Source of the DNA: Opitutia bacterium
GTDB taxonomy: Bacteria > Verrucomicrobiota > Verrucomicrobiia > Opitutales > UBA953
Assembly: GCA_003569165.1 (NCBI GenBank)
Contig: BGOI01000004.1
Span: forward strand, 1-64,000
Direction: 5' to 3'
DNA length: 64,000 bases
Of this stretch, positions 34,509 to 44,000 are shown in pieces. Numbering within the stretch: the stretch's first letter is position 1; the number at the start of each line of letters is the position of its first letter. The notes beneath the pieces are model-generated. The model was not told the DNA's origin. It searched no databases and saw only the letters and a program-made list of their open reading frames with translations. Position numbers and translations under genes: made by a program.

Positions 34509-35855
34509 ATGTCCGCCCCAGTCGCCTCCACCCAGCGTCGCACCCTCGGGCTCATCTTCCTGACAGTGTTCATGGATATCGTGGGCTTCAGCATCATCAT
34601 CCCGCTGTTCCCCCATTTGCTCGACCACTATATCCGGACTGAAGGCTCCGCTGGCACGCTGATTGGCTCGCTTAATTCCGCTGCGGAGTGGATGGGTGGA
34701 GACACGGTCTTCAAGAAGACGGTCCTCTTCGGAGGCTTGCTGAGCACCCTGTACTCTTTGCTGCAGTTTGTCTTCTCGCCGATCTGGGGCGCGTTATCCG
34801 ACCGGTTGGGACGCCGTCGCATCCTGACCATCACCTTGGCCGGCAACGCCCTTTCCTATCTTCTCTGGATCTTCGCCGCCCAATTCTGGGTCGTGGTCTT
34901 GACGCGTCTCGTCTCGGGTATGATGGCTGGCAACATCGCCGTCGCCAGCGCTGCGGCCGCGGATATCACTGATGAGAAGGACCGCACGAAGGGGATGGCC
35001 GTGGTCGGCATCGCCATCGGCCTGGGCTTCGTCTTCGGTCCCGTCATCGGCGGCTTGGCGTCGTCTGTCCAGTTCGCCCACGCGCCGACTACCGGTTCCT
35101 TCGGGCTTAATCCCTTCTCCGTTCCAGCCGCTATCGCTGCGTCACTTTGCGTGCTAAATTTCCTGCTGGTTGCGAAGTTCTTCCCGGAGACCTTGGCGCC
35201 GGAGCGTCGGGCCAGTGCCGACGCTAAGCGACCTTCGATCTTCGACCTCGCCACAGTTCGTTCTTCCGCCGTCCGCCGTACTTCATTCGCCAACCTCGTT
35301 TACCAGGTCGCTTTCACCGGCATGGAGAACACGATCGTGTTCCTGACCTTCGCGCTGTTCGTCTACAATCCGCGCGATAATGCGTGGCTCTTCCTTTTCA
35401 ACGGAGCCTGCATGATCTTCGCCCAAGGCCTCGCCCGTCAGCTCGTCAAACGACTGGGGCAGCGCAAGGTCATCATGCTGGGGATGCTGATCGCCTCCGT
35501 CGCCTTTTTCGTGGTCGCTTGGATTCCGCCGACGCTCGCCGCCGCTGGCGATGGTGCCGAGACGACCTTCTATCTTGGACTGGGCCTGATCTCCTTTGCG
35601 ACGGGCCTGATCCTACCGAGCGTGTCGGCACTCGTCTCGCTCTACTCCGATGCTTCCGAGCAGGGTCGCAATCTTGGCATCCTCCGCTCGGCTGGCTCAC
35701 TGGCGCGCGTCATCGGCCCCGTCACCGCGGCGCTTTTATATTTCCACTTCGGTTCTCACTTCTGGGTCTACATTGGCGGTGCATTGCTGATGTTGCCTGC
35801 AATCTGGGTCGTCCGTGGTCTGCCTGACCCGGAATCCGAACGGTTGAAGGCTTAA
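34509..35855 (+). CDS. Major facilitator superfamily transporter, TetA-like DHA1 type
   Basis: 448 aa from the ATG at 34509 (MSAPVASTQRRTLGLIFLTV). A GTG at 34443 in frame would add 22 residues and would put the inverted repeat inside the gene. Twelve hydrophobic helices are expected. Motif A is GALSDRLGRRRILTI, after helix 2, and helix 1 has FMDIVGFSIIIPLFPHLL, typical of tetracycline-type drug:H+ antiporters. Substrate cannot be read from sequence. There is no associated TetR-family gene. Confidence 0.85.
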   Translation: MSAPVASTQRRTLGLIFLTVFMDIVGFSIIIPLFPHLLDHYIRTEGSAGTLIGSLNSAAEWMGGDTVFKKTVLFGGLLSTLYSLLQFVFSPIWGALSDRLGRRRILTITLAGNALSYLLWIFAAQFWVVVLTRLVSGMMAGNIAVASAAAADITDEKDRTKGMAVVGIAIGLGFVFGPVIGGLASSVQFAHAPTTGSFGLNPFSVPAAIAASLCVLNFLLVAKFFPETLAPERRASADAKRPSIFDLATVRSSAVRRTSFANLVYQVAFTGMENTIVFLTFALFVYNPRDNAWLFLFNGACMIFAQGLARQLVKRLGQRKVIMLGMLIASVAFFVVAWIPPTLAAAGDGAETTFYLGLGLISFATGLILPSVSALVSLYSDASEQGRNLGILRSAGSLARVIGPVTAALLYFHFGSHFWVYIGGALLMLPAIWVVRGLPDPESERLKA

Positions 35856-37195
35856 CCTTTAGCCAGGGCTAGACCGAGGGCGTCGCCGGTCCGGATGACG
35901 TGCATCAGAGCGATGCCGTCACGGAACGCTCCGTGGAAATGGAGACCGGGGTGCGCGGCTTCGGCTTGGGTGAGCGCTTCTTCGCGGCGCCGTTGACCGG
36001 CATCGTATTGCGGGATGGCCCGTTCCCAGCGCTGAATCCACTCCTTGTGCGGTGCCGCCTTGATGCCGAGCGTCCCGGCGAGTTCTTCGTCGACGACCTT
36101 GCTTAAGGCTTCATCGGACAAAGCGGCCAGATCAGGTCGGCGGGCGCCGCCGATGAAACAGCAGAGCAGGGCGTGGCCTGCGGGTGCGCGGGCCGGCAGG
36201 ACCGACGTCGGGAAGAGGCAGCCGAGGACGTCGCGTTTCTCGGCACCTGGTGTGAGGTAGCCAAAGCCGTCTAGTGGATGCGGGACATCGGCGAGGGCAT
36301 AGCCACGGGCGACGACAGTTACGGCTGGCACGGACGCGTTTTCCCAGTCGCGCAACATGCGGGTGACGGACTCGTCGAAGGGGAGGGAAGCCCAATGCCA
36401 ATGGGGTGCGGTGACGATCAGGTGTTTAGCGCAGGCGCCTTCCTCGATGCCGTCGGCATTCCGCCAGGCGACGTTCCATCCTTTGGCGTCGCGGCGGATC
36501 TGCGTGGCGACGCTGCGGAGGTGCACATTTTCTTCGCCGATTGTCGCCGCCATCGCGTCGGCCAGCTGCTGCATTCCGTGAGGAAATCCGACGACTTTAC
36601 GCGTCACCTTGGGTGCGCGCCGCAGGCCACGGAGTACGGAGCCGTATTCTTGTTCGAGGGCGTGGATACGAGGGAAGCATTCCGCCATCACCAGTTTCGA
36701 TGGGTCTCCCGCATGGACGCCATTGACTACCGGATCCATGAGCATTGCAGCCGCCTCGGGGCCGAAGCGCCGGGAAGCAAATCCCTCGACGGTCTCGCCC
36801 ACTGTTCCGCCCTTCGTTCGGAAGGGTTCGGAAAGTAGGCGGATTTTTCCGGACCAGCTCAGGAGGCTGGATGTGAGGATTGCGAGTGGGTTGCCGCCGA
36901 AGCCATGGAGTTTTCCGTGGGCGTAGATGAAGCGCTTGGCGGCCCGCATATCGGCGGTTTGCGTGGCCTCAGCCAAGCCATACGCAGCGAGCAAGGCCTC
37001 GTCGCCTTCACCTTCGAGCTGGAGCGTATTGGGGCCAGTCTCCACCAGCCAGCCGCCTTCGCGGATCGTCCGGATGGATCCGCCGACTCGGGCGGCGGGC
37101 TCGATCACCTTCACCTTCGCACCGGCACGGGTCATGGCGTTGGCGACGGCCAATCCGGCTGGTCCGGCTCCGAGTATGACTGCGTCGAGCACCAT
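35852..37195 (-). CDS. hemY: Protoporphyrinogen oxidase, HemY/HemG FAD type
   Basis: Oxidises protoporphyrinogen IX to protoporphyrin IX late in heme synthesis. 447 aa from the ATG at 37195. The dinucleotide-binding motif is AVILGAGPAGLAVANAMTRA, at residues 5-24, followed by RVGGSIRT and the ETGPNTLQ substrate-domain strand. The C-terminal FAD-binding end is FHGAFRDGIALMHVIRTGDA. An upstream frame start at 37231 adds 12 residues across the operator-like repeat and is not preferred. The 3' end overlaps the MFS stop by four bases (convergent). Some PPOs of this group make coproporphyrin instead; this cannot be decided here. Confidence 0.85.
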   Translation of the reverse strand: MVLDAVILGAGPAGLAVANAMTRAGAKVKVIEPAARVGGSIRTIREGGWLVETGPNTLQLEGEGDEALLAAYGLAEATQTADMRAAKRFIYAHGKLHGFGGNPLAILTSSLLSWSGKIRLLSEPFRTKGGTVGETVEGFASRRFGPEAAAMLMDPVVNGVHAGDPSKLVMAECFPRIHALEQEYGSVLRGLRRAPKVTRKVVGFPHGMQQLADAMAATIGEENVHLRSVATQIRRDAKGWNVAWRNADGIEEGACAKHLIVTAPHWHWASLPFDESVTRMLRDWENASVPAVTVVARGYALADVPHPLDGFGYLTPGAEKRDVLGCLFPTSVLPARAPAGHALLCCFIGGARRPDLAALSDEALSKVVDEELAGTLGIKAAPHKEWIQRWERAIPQYDAGQRRREEALTQAEAAHPGLHFHGAFRDGIALMHVIRTGDALGLALAKG

Positions 37196-37220
37196 GGCTC
37201 CATTATCAAGGGCGAACGAT

Positions 37221-37235
37221 AGGGTTGGCAACCCT
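37221..37235. promoter_or_regulatory. Palindrome between hemY and the DUF481-like gene
   Basis: AGGGTT, GGC, AACCCT: a perfect six-base inverted repeat centred 34-67 bases before the two divergent starts. Such a short symmetric site in a 66-base divergent promoter region suits a repressor or activator operator. Confidence 0.35.
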
Positions 37236-37261
37236 GCGTCCTTGCGACTGTCTATTCACCC

Positions 37262-38272
37262 ATGAGGGCCTTGCTGCTTCTGCTTCTAACCGCCTCGTGC
37301 CTGGCGGACACCGTCACGATGAAGGACGGCACTTTCTTAAAAGGACGCATCGAGCGCATCGCCTCCGGCGTGCTCGAGATGCGCGTGCCATCACTAGGCG
37401 AGGCCAATGTGCAGCGCCTGCAGTTGGCACTGGTCGAATCATTTGTCACTGATGATGCCGTGCTGGTTAGCTCCGGCGGCGTGGTGTCACGCGGCCCAGC
37501 TAACGCCGCCGGCGGCCGCGTGGCTTCACAAGGCGGGGTGGAGACCAGTCCGCTGGACGTCGCCTTGGAGCTATGGCGCGATCCGTCTCTGCGCCCCGCG
37601 GACATCGCCGGGGCCCGCCAATGGACCACGCAAGCCGACGTGGATATCTCAGGTCGGAATGGAGTCGTGATGGGGTCAGGCTTCAGCGCCGGCTTTTCGG
37701 CCAAGGGCGTGACCAAGGCTAACACCGTGATCGCCGGCGTGCGGCTTTTGCGCGCCGAGTCGGGCAATTTGGCTTCCGCCGATGACCTTCATGCCACGGT
37801 TTCCTATGAGACCAATCCTACGGACGTCGTCTTCTGGTACGCGCGCAGTGATACCGGTTATGATAATGCCCGCCTGATCGACTTCTTCTCCGTGAACGCG
37901 GCCGGTTGGGGCTTCCGCTTACATACCGATGGCAAGGGCAAGCTCGACGCACGGCTCGGTCTGGCGCACCGCTTCGAACGGTACGCTTCGCCAAGCCAAT
38001 CTTCCTTGGCGGCGCCTTCGGCGGATATCGGACTAGTCTTCTCGCGAGAGCTCGGATGGGCGGTCTGGGACACTTCGCTCAATTTCGTGCCCTCGTTCCT
38101 GACGACCGGTGACTTCTACGTCCGTCACGAGACGAGTCTCAATGTGCTGCGGAACGCCGGGCCGCTTTCTTTGAGAGTGGGGGTGTCTAACGACTACAGG
38201 TCCAAACCCCTCCCAACCCAAGTGAAGACGGATACTTCCTATTTCCTACGGACGACCTATGTCTGGAAGTGA
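37262..38272 (+). CDS. DUF481-like outer-membrane beta-barrel
   Basis: 336 aa. A signal peptide (MRALLLLLLTASCLA) precedes a small N-terminal module (DTVTMKDGTFLKGRIERI) that often accompanies DUF481 proteins. From about residue 120 alternating amphipathic strands follow (VVMGSGFSAGFSAKGVTKAN, LIDFFSVNAAGWGFRLHT), ending LRTTYVWK with an aromatic-rich terminal strand. The relatives include YdiY, called salt-induced; that role is not evident here. Divergent from hemY across the AGGGTT palindrome. Confidence 0.7.
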   Translation: MRALLLLLLTASCLADTVTMKDGTFLKGRIERIASGVLEMRVPSLGEANVQRLQLALVESFVTDDAVLVSSGGVVSRGPANAAGGRVASQGGVETSPLDVALELWRDPSLRPADIAGARQWTTQADVDISGRNGVVMGSGFSAGFSAKGVTKANTVIAGVRLLRAESGNLASADDLHATVSYETNPTDVVFWYARSDTGYDNARLIDFFSVNAAGWGFRLHTDGKGKLDARLGLAHRFERYASPSQSSLAAPSADIGLVFSRELGWAVWDTSLNFVPSFLTTGDFYVRHETSLNVLRNAGPLSLRVGVSNDYRSKPLPTQVKTDTSYFLRTTYVWK

Positions 38273-38293
38273 GCAGGGCGGGTTTGTCTAAAA

Positions 38294-38331
38294 ACAGGCA
38301 CAATTGCTTAAAAAAGCACAAAACCCCCTGT
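38294..38331. promoter_or_regulatory. AT-rich repeat region upstream of the glnN promoter
   Basis: ACAGG (38294) and CCTGT (38327) bracket a smaller inverted repeat TGCTT/AAGCA (38305-38318) and a direct repeat of GCACAA. It lies 22-59 bases before the sigma-54-like -24 element. A regulator-binding site is plausible, though the distance is shorter than typical NtrC enhancers. Confidence 0.3.
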
Positions 38332-38352
38332 GAATGGTTACCTATTGAACCG

Positions 38353-38368
38353 TGGCACAGTGGGTGCT
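38353..38368 (+). promoter_or_regulatory. Sigma-54-type promoter of the glutamine synthetase gene
   Basis: TGGCAC, five bases, GTGCT. The -24 GG and -12 GC have the required 12-base offset; the -12 box differs by one base from TTGCT. About 44 bases upstream of the ATG at 38412, giving a leader of some 33 bases. Confidence 0.6.
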
Positions 38369-38411
38369 TTGAAATTGTTGGTAATTAAACACCTTTCCAA
38401 TCCCCCAATCA

Positions 38412-40568
38412 ATGAGCACCAACCCAGCCCGCCGCAACGCCATCGAGGCGATTGCTTCTCAGCCTCGCCTCCAGGGCAGCTTCGACTTCCGCAATGAGAA
38501 GATCGATCTGATCTACGGCCAGAATGTCTTCTCCCTCGATAAGATGGAGAAGCGCCTCCCGAAGGAAGTCTTCAAGTCCCTCAAGGCCAGCATCGAAGCC
38601 GGTATCAAGCTTGATGCCGCTGCCGCCGACGTCGTCGCCGCCGCCATCAAGGATTGGGCGCTCGAGTGCGGTGCAACGCACTACGCTCACGTCTTCTATC
38701 CGCTCACCGGCTTCACCGCCGAGAAGCATGACACCTTCTTCGAGCCTAACGGCAACGGCACCCTCGCCCAGTTCTCCGGTAAGGCGCTGATCCAGGCCGA
38801 ACCCGACGCCTCCTCCTTCCCGAACGGCGGTCTCCGCTCCACCTTCGAAGCTCGTGGTTACACCGCTTGGGACGTCACCTCCCCGGCCTATATCTTCGAC
38901 ACCGAGAACGGTTCGACGCTCTGCATCCCGACCGCCTTCGTGTCGTGGAAGGGTGAAGCCCTCGATAAGAAGACCCCGCTCCTCCGCTCGATGGCTGCCG
39001 TCAACAAGGCCGCCACCCGCGTGCTCGCGCTCTTCGGTAAGAAGCACGGTTACATCTCCGCGTCATGCGGCCCGGAGCAGGAGTACTTCCTGATTGACTC
39101 GCGCCTCTTCCATCTCCGTCCCGACCTCTACACCTGTGGTCGCTCCCTCTTCGGCGCCAAGCCGGCCAAGGGTCAGGAATTCGAAGACCAGTACTTCGGC
39201 ACCATCCCTGATCGCGTGCTCGCCTGCATGATGGAAACCGAACGCGAGTGCTTCAAACTCGGTATCCCGATCAAGACCCGCCACAATGAAGTCGCTCCGG
39301 CCCAGTACGAAGTGGCTCCGATCTACGAATCCGCCAACGTCGCGCACGATCACCAGATGCTCACGATGACGCTGCTCCGCCGCGTCGCTACCAAGCACGG
39401 TTTCGTCTGCCTCCTCGCCGAGAAGCCTTTCGCGGGCGTCAACGGCTCCGGCAAGCACGTCAACTGGTCCATCGGTGGTGCCGGTGTCGGCAACCTCCTC
39501 GAGCCCGGCCATAACCCGCACGAGAACGCCCAGTTCCTCACCTTCTGCGCCGCAGTGGTCCGCGCTGTCGACCTTCACCAAGGCCTGCTCCGCGCTTCCG
39601 TCGCTTCGGCCGGCAACGACCATCGCCTCGGCGCCAACGAAGCTCCTCCTGCCATCATCTCGATCTACCTGGGCGACATGCTCAACGAAGTCATCGAACA
39701 GGTGAAGAAGAGCGGCTCTGCTTCGTCCTCACGCAAGGGTGGTCACATGACCCTCGGCGTCGACACGCTGCCCGTTCTCCCGAAGGACGCCGGTGACCGT
39801 AATCGCACGAGCCCGTTCGCCTTCACCGGTAACAAGTTCGAGTTCCGTGCCGTGGGCTCCGCCTTCTCGGTCGCCGGCCCCCTGACCGTGCTCAACACGA
39901 TTATGGCCGACTCGCTCGATAAGCTCGCTGACGAACTCGCCGCCGCGCTCAAGAAGAACTCCGACTTCAACTCCGCGCTCCAGAGCGTTCTCAAGGATAT
40001 CCTCACCAAGCACGGCCGAATCATCTTCAACGGTAACGGCTACTCGGAAGAGTGGCACAAGGAAGCCGCCAAGCGCGGTCTCAAGAACCTCCGTACGACC
40101 CCCGATGCGCTCCCCGAGATCATCTCCAAGTCGTCAATCGAGGTGTTTGAGCGCCAGGGCGTCCTCTCCAAGTCGGAACTCGAATCCCGCGAAGAGATCT
40201 ACACGCACTCCTACGTGCTTGCGATCAACACTGAGTCGAAGCTCGTGTCCGAAATCGCCAAGACCCTGCTCCTCCCAGCCGCCCTCAAGTTCGCCGCTGA
40301 CCTGACCCCGGTCGCGTTGACCAAGTCTGGCGGTAAGCTCCGCAGGGAAGTCATCGTCCAAGCCGACGCGCTCGCCGCCGCCATCGATGCCCTCGATGCC
40401 GCCCGCGACGTCAGCAAGTCCGACACGCACGCCCAAGCCAAGCACTCCTGCGACAAGGTCCTCCCGGCCATGCTCAAGGTTCGTACCGCCGCCGACTCCC
40501 TCGAAGAGATTGTCGCCGACGAATACTGGCCGTTACCGTCCTACCAGGAGCTGCTGTTCCTCCGCTAA
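38412..40568 (+). CDS. glnN: Glutamine synthetase type III
   Basis: Ammonia-assimilating ATP-dependent ligase of the long GSIII class. 718 aa, in the class range of 700-730. The [14 protein letters not shown] strand carries the metal-binding Glu residues. [17 protein letters not shown] is the ammonia and glutamate site, and [20 protein letters not shown] binds ATP phosphate and the second metal. The Tyr adenylylation site of GSI is absent, as in all GSIII. A sigma-54-like promoter upstream and a strong terminator downstream mark it as a single, nitrogen-responsive gene. Confidence 0.95.
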   Translation: MSTNPARRNAIEAIASQPRLQGSFDFRNEKIDLIYGQNVFSLDKMEKRLPKEVFKSLKASIEAGIKLDAAAADVVAAAIKDWALECGATHYAHVFYPLTGFTAEKHDTFFEPNGNGTLAQFSGKALIQAEPDASSFPNGGLRSTFEARGYTAWDVTSPAYIFDTENGSTLCIPTAFVSWKGEALDKKTPLLRSMAAVNKAATRVLALFGKKHGYISASCGPEQEYFLIDSRLFHLRPDLYTCGRSLFGAKPAKGQEFEDQYFGTIPDRVLACMMETERECFKLGIPIKTRHNEVAPAQYEVAPIYESANVAHDHQMLTMTLLRRVATKHGFVCLLAEKPFAGVNGSGKHVNWSIGGAGVGNLLEPGHNPHENAQFLTFCAAVVRAVDLHQGLLRASVASAGNDHRLGANEAPPAIISIYLGDMLNEVIEQVKKSGSASSSRKGGHMTLGVDTLPVLPKDAGDRNRTSPFAFTGNKFEFRAVGSAFSVAGPLTVLNTIMADSLDKLADELAAALKKNSDFNSALQSVLKDILTKHGRIIFNGNGYSEEWHKEAAKRGLKNLRTTPDALPEIISKSSIEVFERQGVLSKSELESREEIYTHSYVLAINTESKLVSEIAKTLLLPAALKFAADLTPVALTKSGGKLRREVIVQADALAAAIDALDAARDVSKSDTHAQAKHSCDKVLPAMLKVRTAADSLEEIVADEYWPLPSYQELLFLR

Positions 40569-40591
40569 GCCTCACCGGCTTTGCCGAGACC

Positions 40592-40622
40592 AAGGGCCGA
40601 ACCTCCGGGTTTGGCCCTTTTT
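40592..40622 (+). terminator. Intrinsic terminator of the glutamine synthetase gene
   Basis: AAGGGCC (40592-40598) pairs with GGCCCTT (40613-40619) around an inner AACC/GGTT, followed by TTTTT. It lies 23 bases after the glnN stop. Confidence 0.85.
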
Positions 40623-40656
40623 GTTGTCCGGTCCGGGCGGGGACCCCACCAAAGCA

Positions 40657-40683
40657 GAAGGCCCGTCGCGATAACGGGCCTTC
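40657..40683 (-). terminator. Terminator of rpsU
   Basis: GAAGGCCCGT and ACGGGCCTTC form a perfect ten-pair stem around seven bases, 24 bases after the rpsU stop on the minus strand. The T-rich tail is poor (TGCTTTGG). It stands back to back with the glnN terminator between two convergent genes. Confidence 0.7.
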
Positions 40684-40707
40684 GGGTGCTTGGTTCAGGA
40701 CGTGCGC

Positions 40708-40908
40708 TTAGACGTTGTCCCACTTCTTGCGCAGGTAGGCGCCGAATTTCTTGACCTTCTTCTTGCGACGGCGGCGTTCGGCCGGCTTCTCGAAGCCTCG
40801 CTTGGCACGGGCGTCCTTGATGATGCCTTCGCGGTCGATCTTCTTCTTGAGGCGGCGGAGAGCCTTGTCGACGGTCTCGCCTTTGCGGATCTTGATTTCT
40901 ACGGACAT
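40708..40908 (-). CDS. rpsU: 30S ribosomal protein S21
   Basis: 66 aa from the ATG at 40908 (MSVEIKIRKGETVDKALRRL). The helical core is KKKIDREGIIKDARAKRGFE, with the basic RRRRKKKVKK tail region. S21 sits next to the 3' end of 16S rRNA and the anti-Shine-Dalgarno. An upstream in-frame ATG at 40968 would add 20 residues and is not preferred. A lone gene with its own terminator, divergent from smc. The ATG is preceded by CTCCAAACGCTCAC, with no Shine-Dalgarno. Confidence 0.95.
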   Translation of the reverse strand: MSVEIKIRKGETVDKALRRLKKKIDREGIIKDARAKRGFEKPAERRRRKKKVKKFGAYLRKKWDNV

Positions 40909-41061
40909 GTGAGCGTTTGGAGGGTCGAAAGAACAAGGGGGGAGGCCTTTCGTCAACCCCGAAACCAAGGGTATTTAAAGCCGTGAATAAGTGGGCCTCC
41001 TGGAGGGCACTAGACGCTTGCGGCGGGGGTAGGGCAGGGCAATCGTGCGGTTCACCCCTCG

Positions 41062-44000
41062 ATGTACCTCAAGGAAATCGTCGCCAACGGATTCAAAAGC
41101 TTCGCCGACCGGACCCGCATCGAGCTCCGTCCCGGGGTCACGGCCGTGGTCGGACCCAATGGTTGCGGCAAGTCCAACATCGTCGACGCCATCCGCTGGG
41201 TCCTGGGCGAACAGTCCGCCAAGTCCCTCCGCGCCCCGGCGATGCAGGACGTCATCTTCGCAGGCACCGACCGTCGCAAGCCTCTCCCGCAGTGCGAGGT
41301 CGAGCTGATCTTCGCTGATTGCGAAAAGGAACTGGGTACGGCCTTCGCCGAAGTCTCGGTCATGCGTCGCCTTCACCGCGAAGGCGCGAGCGACTATTTC
41401 ATCAACGGTAAGCCGTCCCGCCTGAAGGACATTCAGCGACTTTTCATGGATACCGGTATCGGCCGCATGTCCTACTCGTTCATGGTGCAGGGCCAGATCG
41501 ACCAGATCCTTTCCGCTAATCCCTCCGAGCGCCGCTACCTCTTCGAAGAAGCCGCCGGCATCACGCGCTACAAGGCCCAACGGCGCGAAGCCCTCAATAA
41601 GCTTGGCGGCGTCGACACCAATCTTGCGCGCATCACCGACGTCGTCAGCGAAGTAGGACGTCAGATTGCCACGCTCCGCCGTCAGGCTGCCAAGGCTCTC
41701 CGCTTCCGTCGCCTGCGTCACCGCTTCACGCACCTCGACCTCGCCTGGCACGCCAAGCAGTTCGGTGACCGTCGCACCCAGGTTGCCGCGCTCGAGACCA
41801 GCGCCACCGCCTGTCGCGGCCAGGTCGTCGCACTGACCGACGGCCTGCGCGACCGTGAGGCCGCACTGCTGCAGATGCGTGCCCGCCGCACTGAACTGGC
41901 TGAGCAGGTCCAGCTCGCGCAGCAGGCTCTGTTCGAACTCCGCACCGCGCGCGAGAACGCCGAGAACGAGGCCCGCACTTCTGATCTACGCTCGGACGAC
42001 CTTTCATCCCGTCTCCGTGAAGTCCGCCGCGAAGCCCAGGAAACGGAGCTCTCGCTCGCCGAATACGAGATGCGTCTCCGCGGTAGCTCCGACGCCAAGT
42101 CGACTGCCGCCGGTTCCGTTTCCGCCACCGACGCCGCCTACCGCGAGAAGACCGCGCAAGTCGAAGAAGTCGCCCGCCAGGTCGTCGAGGCGGAGAACCT
42201 TCTTCGTCGCGCCCGCCAGGACATCCTAATCGCCGAAGGCGAGATGACCCGTGCCCGTGGCGACGTCACCAATCTTGAAGTCGATCTGCGTGGTTACCAG
42301 TCTCGGCATGTCGACCTCTCCGCTTCCCTCAGCCAGGCGAAGCAGGAGCGCGAAGCGCTCGAACGCCGCGTCACCGAGTGCGGCGCCGTCGTCACGACCC
42401 GCCATGGCGAACTCCTGGCGGCCCGTACGGCCGAACAGGAAGCCACCGAGAAGGGTCGCGACTTGCTGAACGATTTCCGCGCGCTCCAGCAGACGATCTC
42501 CGAGCAGGATCGTAAGGTTGCCAAACTTTCCGCCCAGCTCGGCCTGCTCGAGCAGATGCAGTCGCGCCTCGAAGGCTTCTCCGAGGCGGCTAAAGCCGTC
42601 CTCCGCGGTGAATTCTCCGAAGAGCTCCGCTCGGGCAAGGCTTCCGCCCTCGCTGACCTTGTCACGGTCGTCGACATCTCCGCCGCGGCCGCGCTCGAGA
42701 ACATTCTGGGCGCCGCTTCTGAAGCCGTCGCCCTCGACTCCGCCGAATTCCTGCCGGGCATCGTGGCCAAGATGGGCGAACGCCAGCTGGGCCGGGCGGT
42801 CTTCCAAGTCGAAGCTCCGCCGGCTTCCCGCTCCGGTTCCGCCGCTCCCGGCTGGCTCCGTCCCGCCACCTCCGCCGTACAGGCGAAGTCTCCGGACCAC
42901 GCCCGACTCGTCGCCAATCTTTTTGACGGATGCTACGTCTGCCCGTCCCTCGGCGATTTCATCAGCTGGTGGCGCGCTAACCCGGGATTCGAGTTTTTCC
43001 TCGTTGCGACGACCGAAGGAGACCTCGTCGACCGCCGCGGCCTCGTCTACGCCGGCAAGCCTCGTAAGGCCGCCGCTAACGCCGGTTCAGGCGTCTTTTC
43101 CCGCGAAAGCGAAATTCGTTCCGTCCGCGCCAGCCTTGAGTCTGAGAACGACCAGCTGACGACGCTCAACGAGAAGGCTCTCGGCATCCAGTCTGCGATG
43201 GACGCCAACGAGCTCGACGTCTCGGCCGCCCGCGACGCCACGCAGTTCGCCGCGCAGGAACTTTCCGTCGCCCAGGCCGATGAGCGCTCCGCTCGCCAGG
43301 TCCTTACCACTGCTGATGACCGTATCGGCCGCGAAGAGCGCCAGCTGGCCGAGATCGATAACTCGAAGTCGGAAGCCCTGCAGCGTCGCGACCGCGCTCA
43401 GGTCACCCTCACCGCCAAGGACGCCCAGGTCGCCGAGCTCCGTGCGACGATTACTTCTGGCGAAGTCCAGCTTGAGTCTTCGCGCGCCGAATCTGACCTC
43501 CGCCGCAACGCCTTGGGTGAAGCTCGCCTCGCTCACGCCGAACAGCGTCAGCGCCTCGAACTCGTCGGCCGCGAACTGGCCGACCTCGAATCGCGCCGTG
43601 CCGAAGCCGTCGCGCGTTTGAATTCACGTCGGATCGAGGCCCAGCAGAACGAAAAACTCATCGGCGAGCTTAAGGCCCAGGCCGCCACCGCCCGCGAGAC
43701 TTCCGCCCGTCTCGCCGGCGAAATCGAGACCGCCAACTCCGGACTCAACGAAGTACGAGGCTCCCTCAGCGAGACTGATGCGGCCGTCGAATCGGAAGAC
43801 CGTGTACTTTCGGTCGACCGCGACCGCCTGCGTGTTGCCGACACCCGCCTCAAGGGCCTTGAAGTCTCTCTTGCTGAACAGTCTTCACAGTGCGGCTTCA
43901 TCGTCGAGAAGGTGCAGTCCGACCATCAGCTCGATGTCGTCGAAGTGGACTGGCGCTTGCAACTCTGGCTCTCCGACGGCGAACCTGAAGGTATTTCCAG

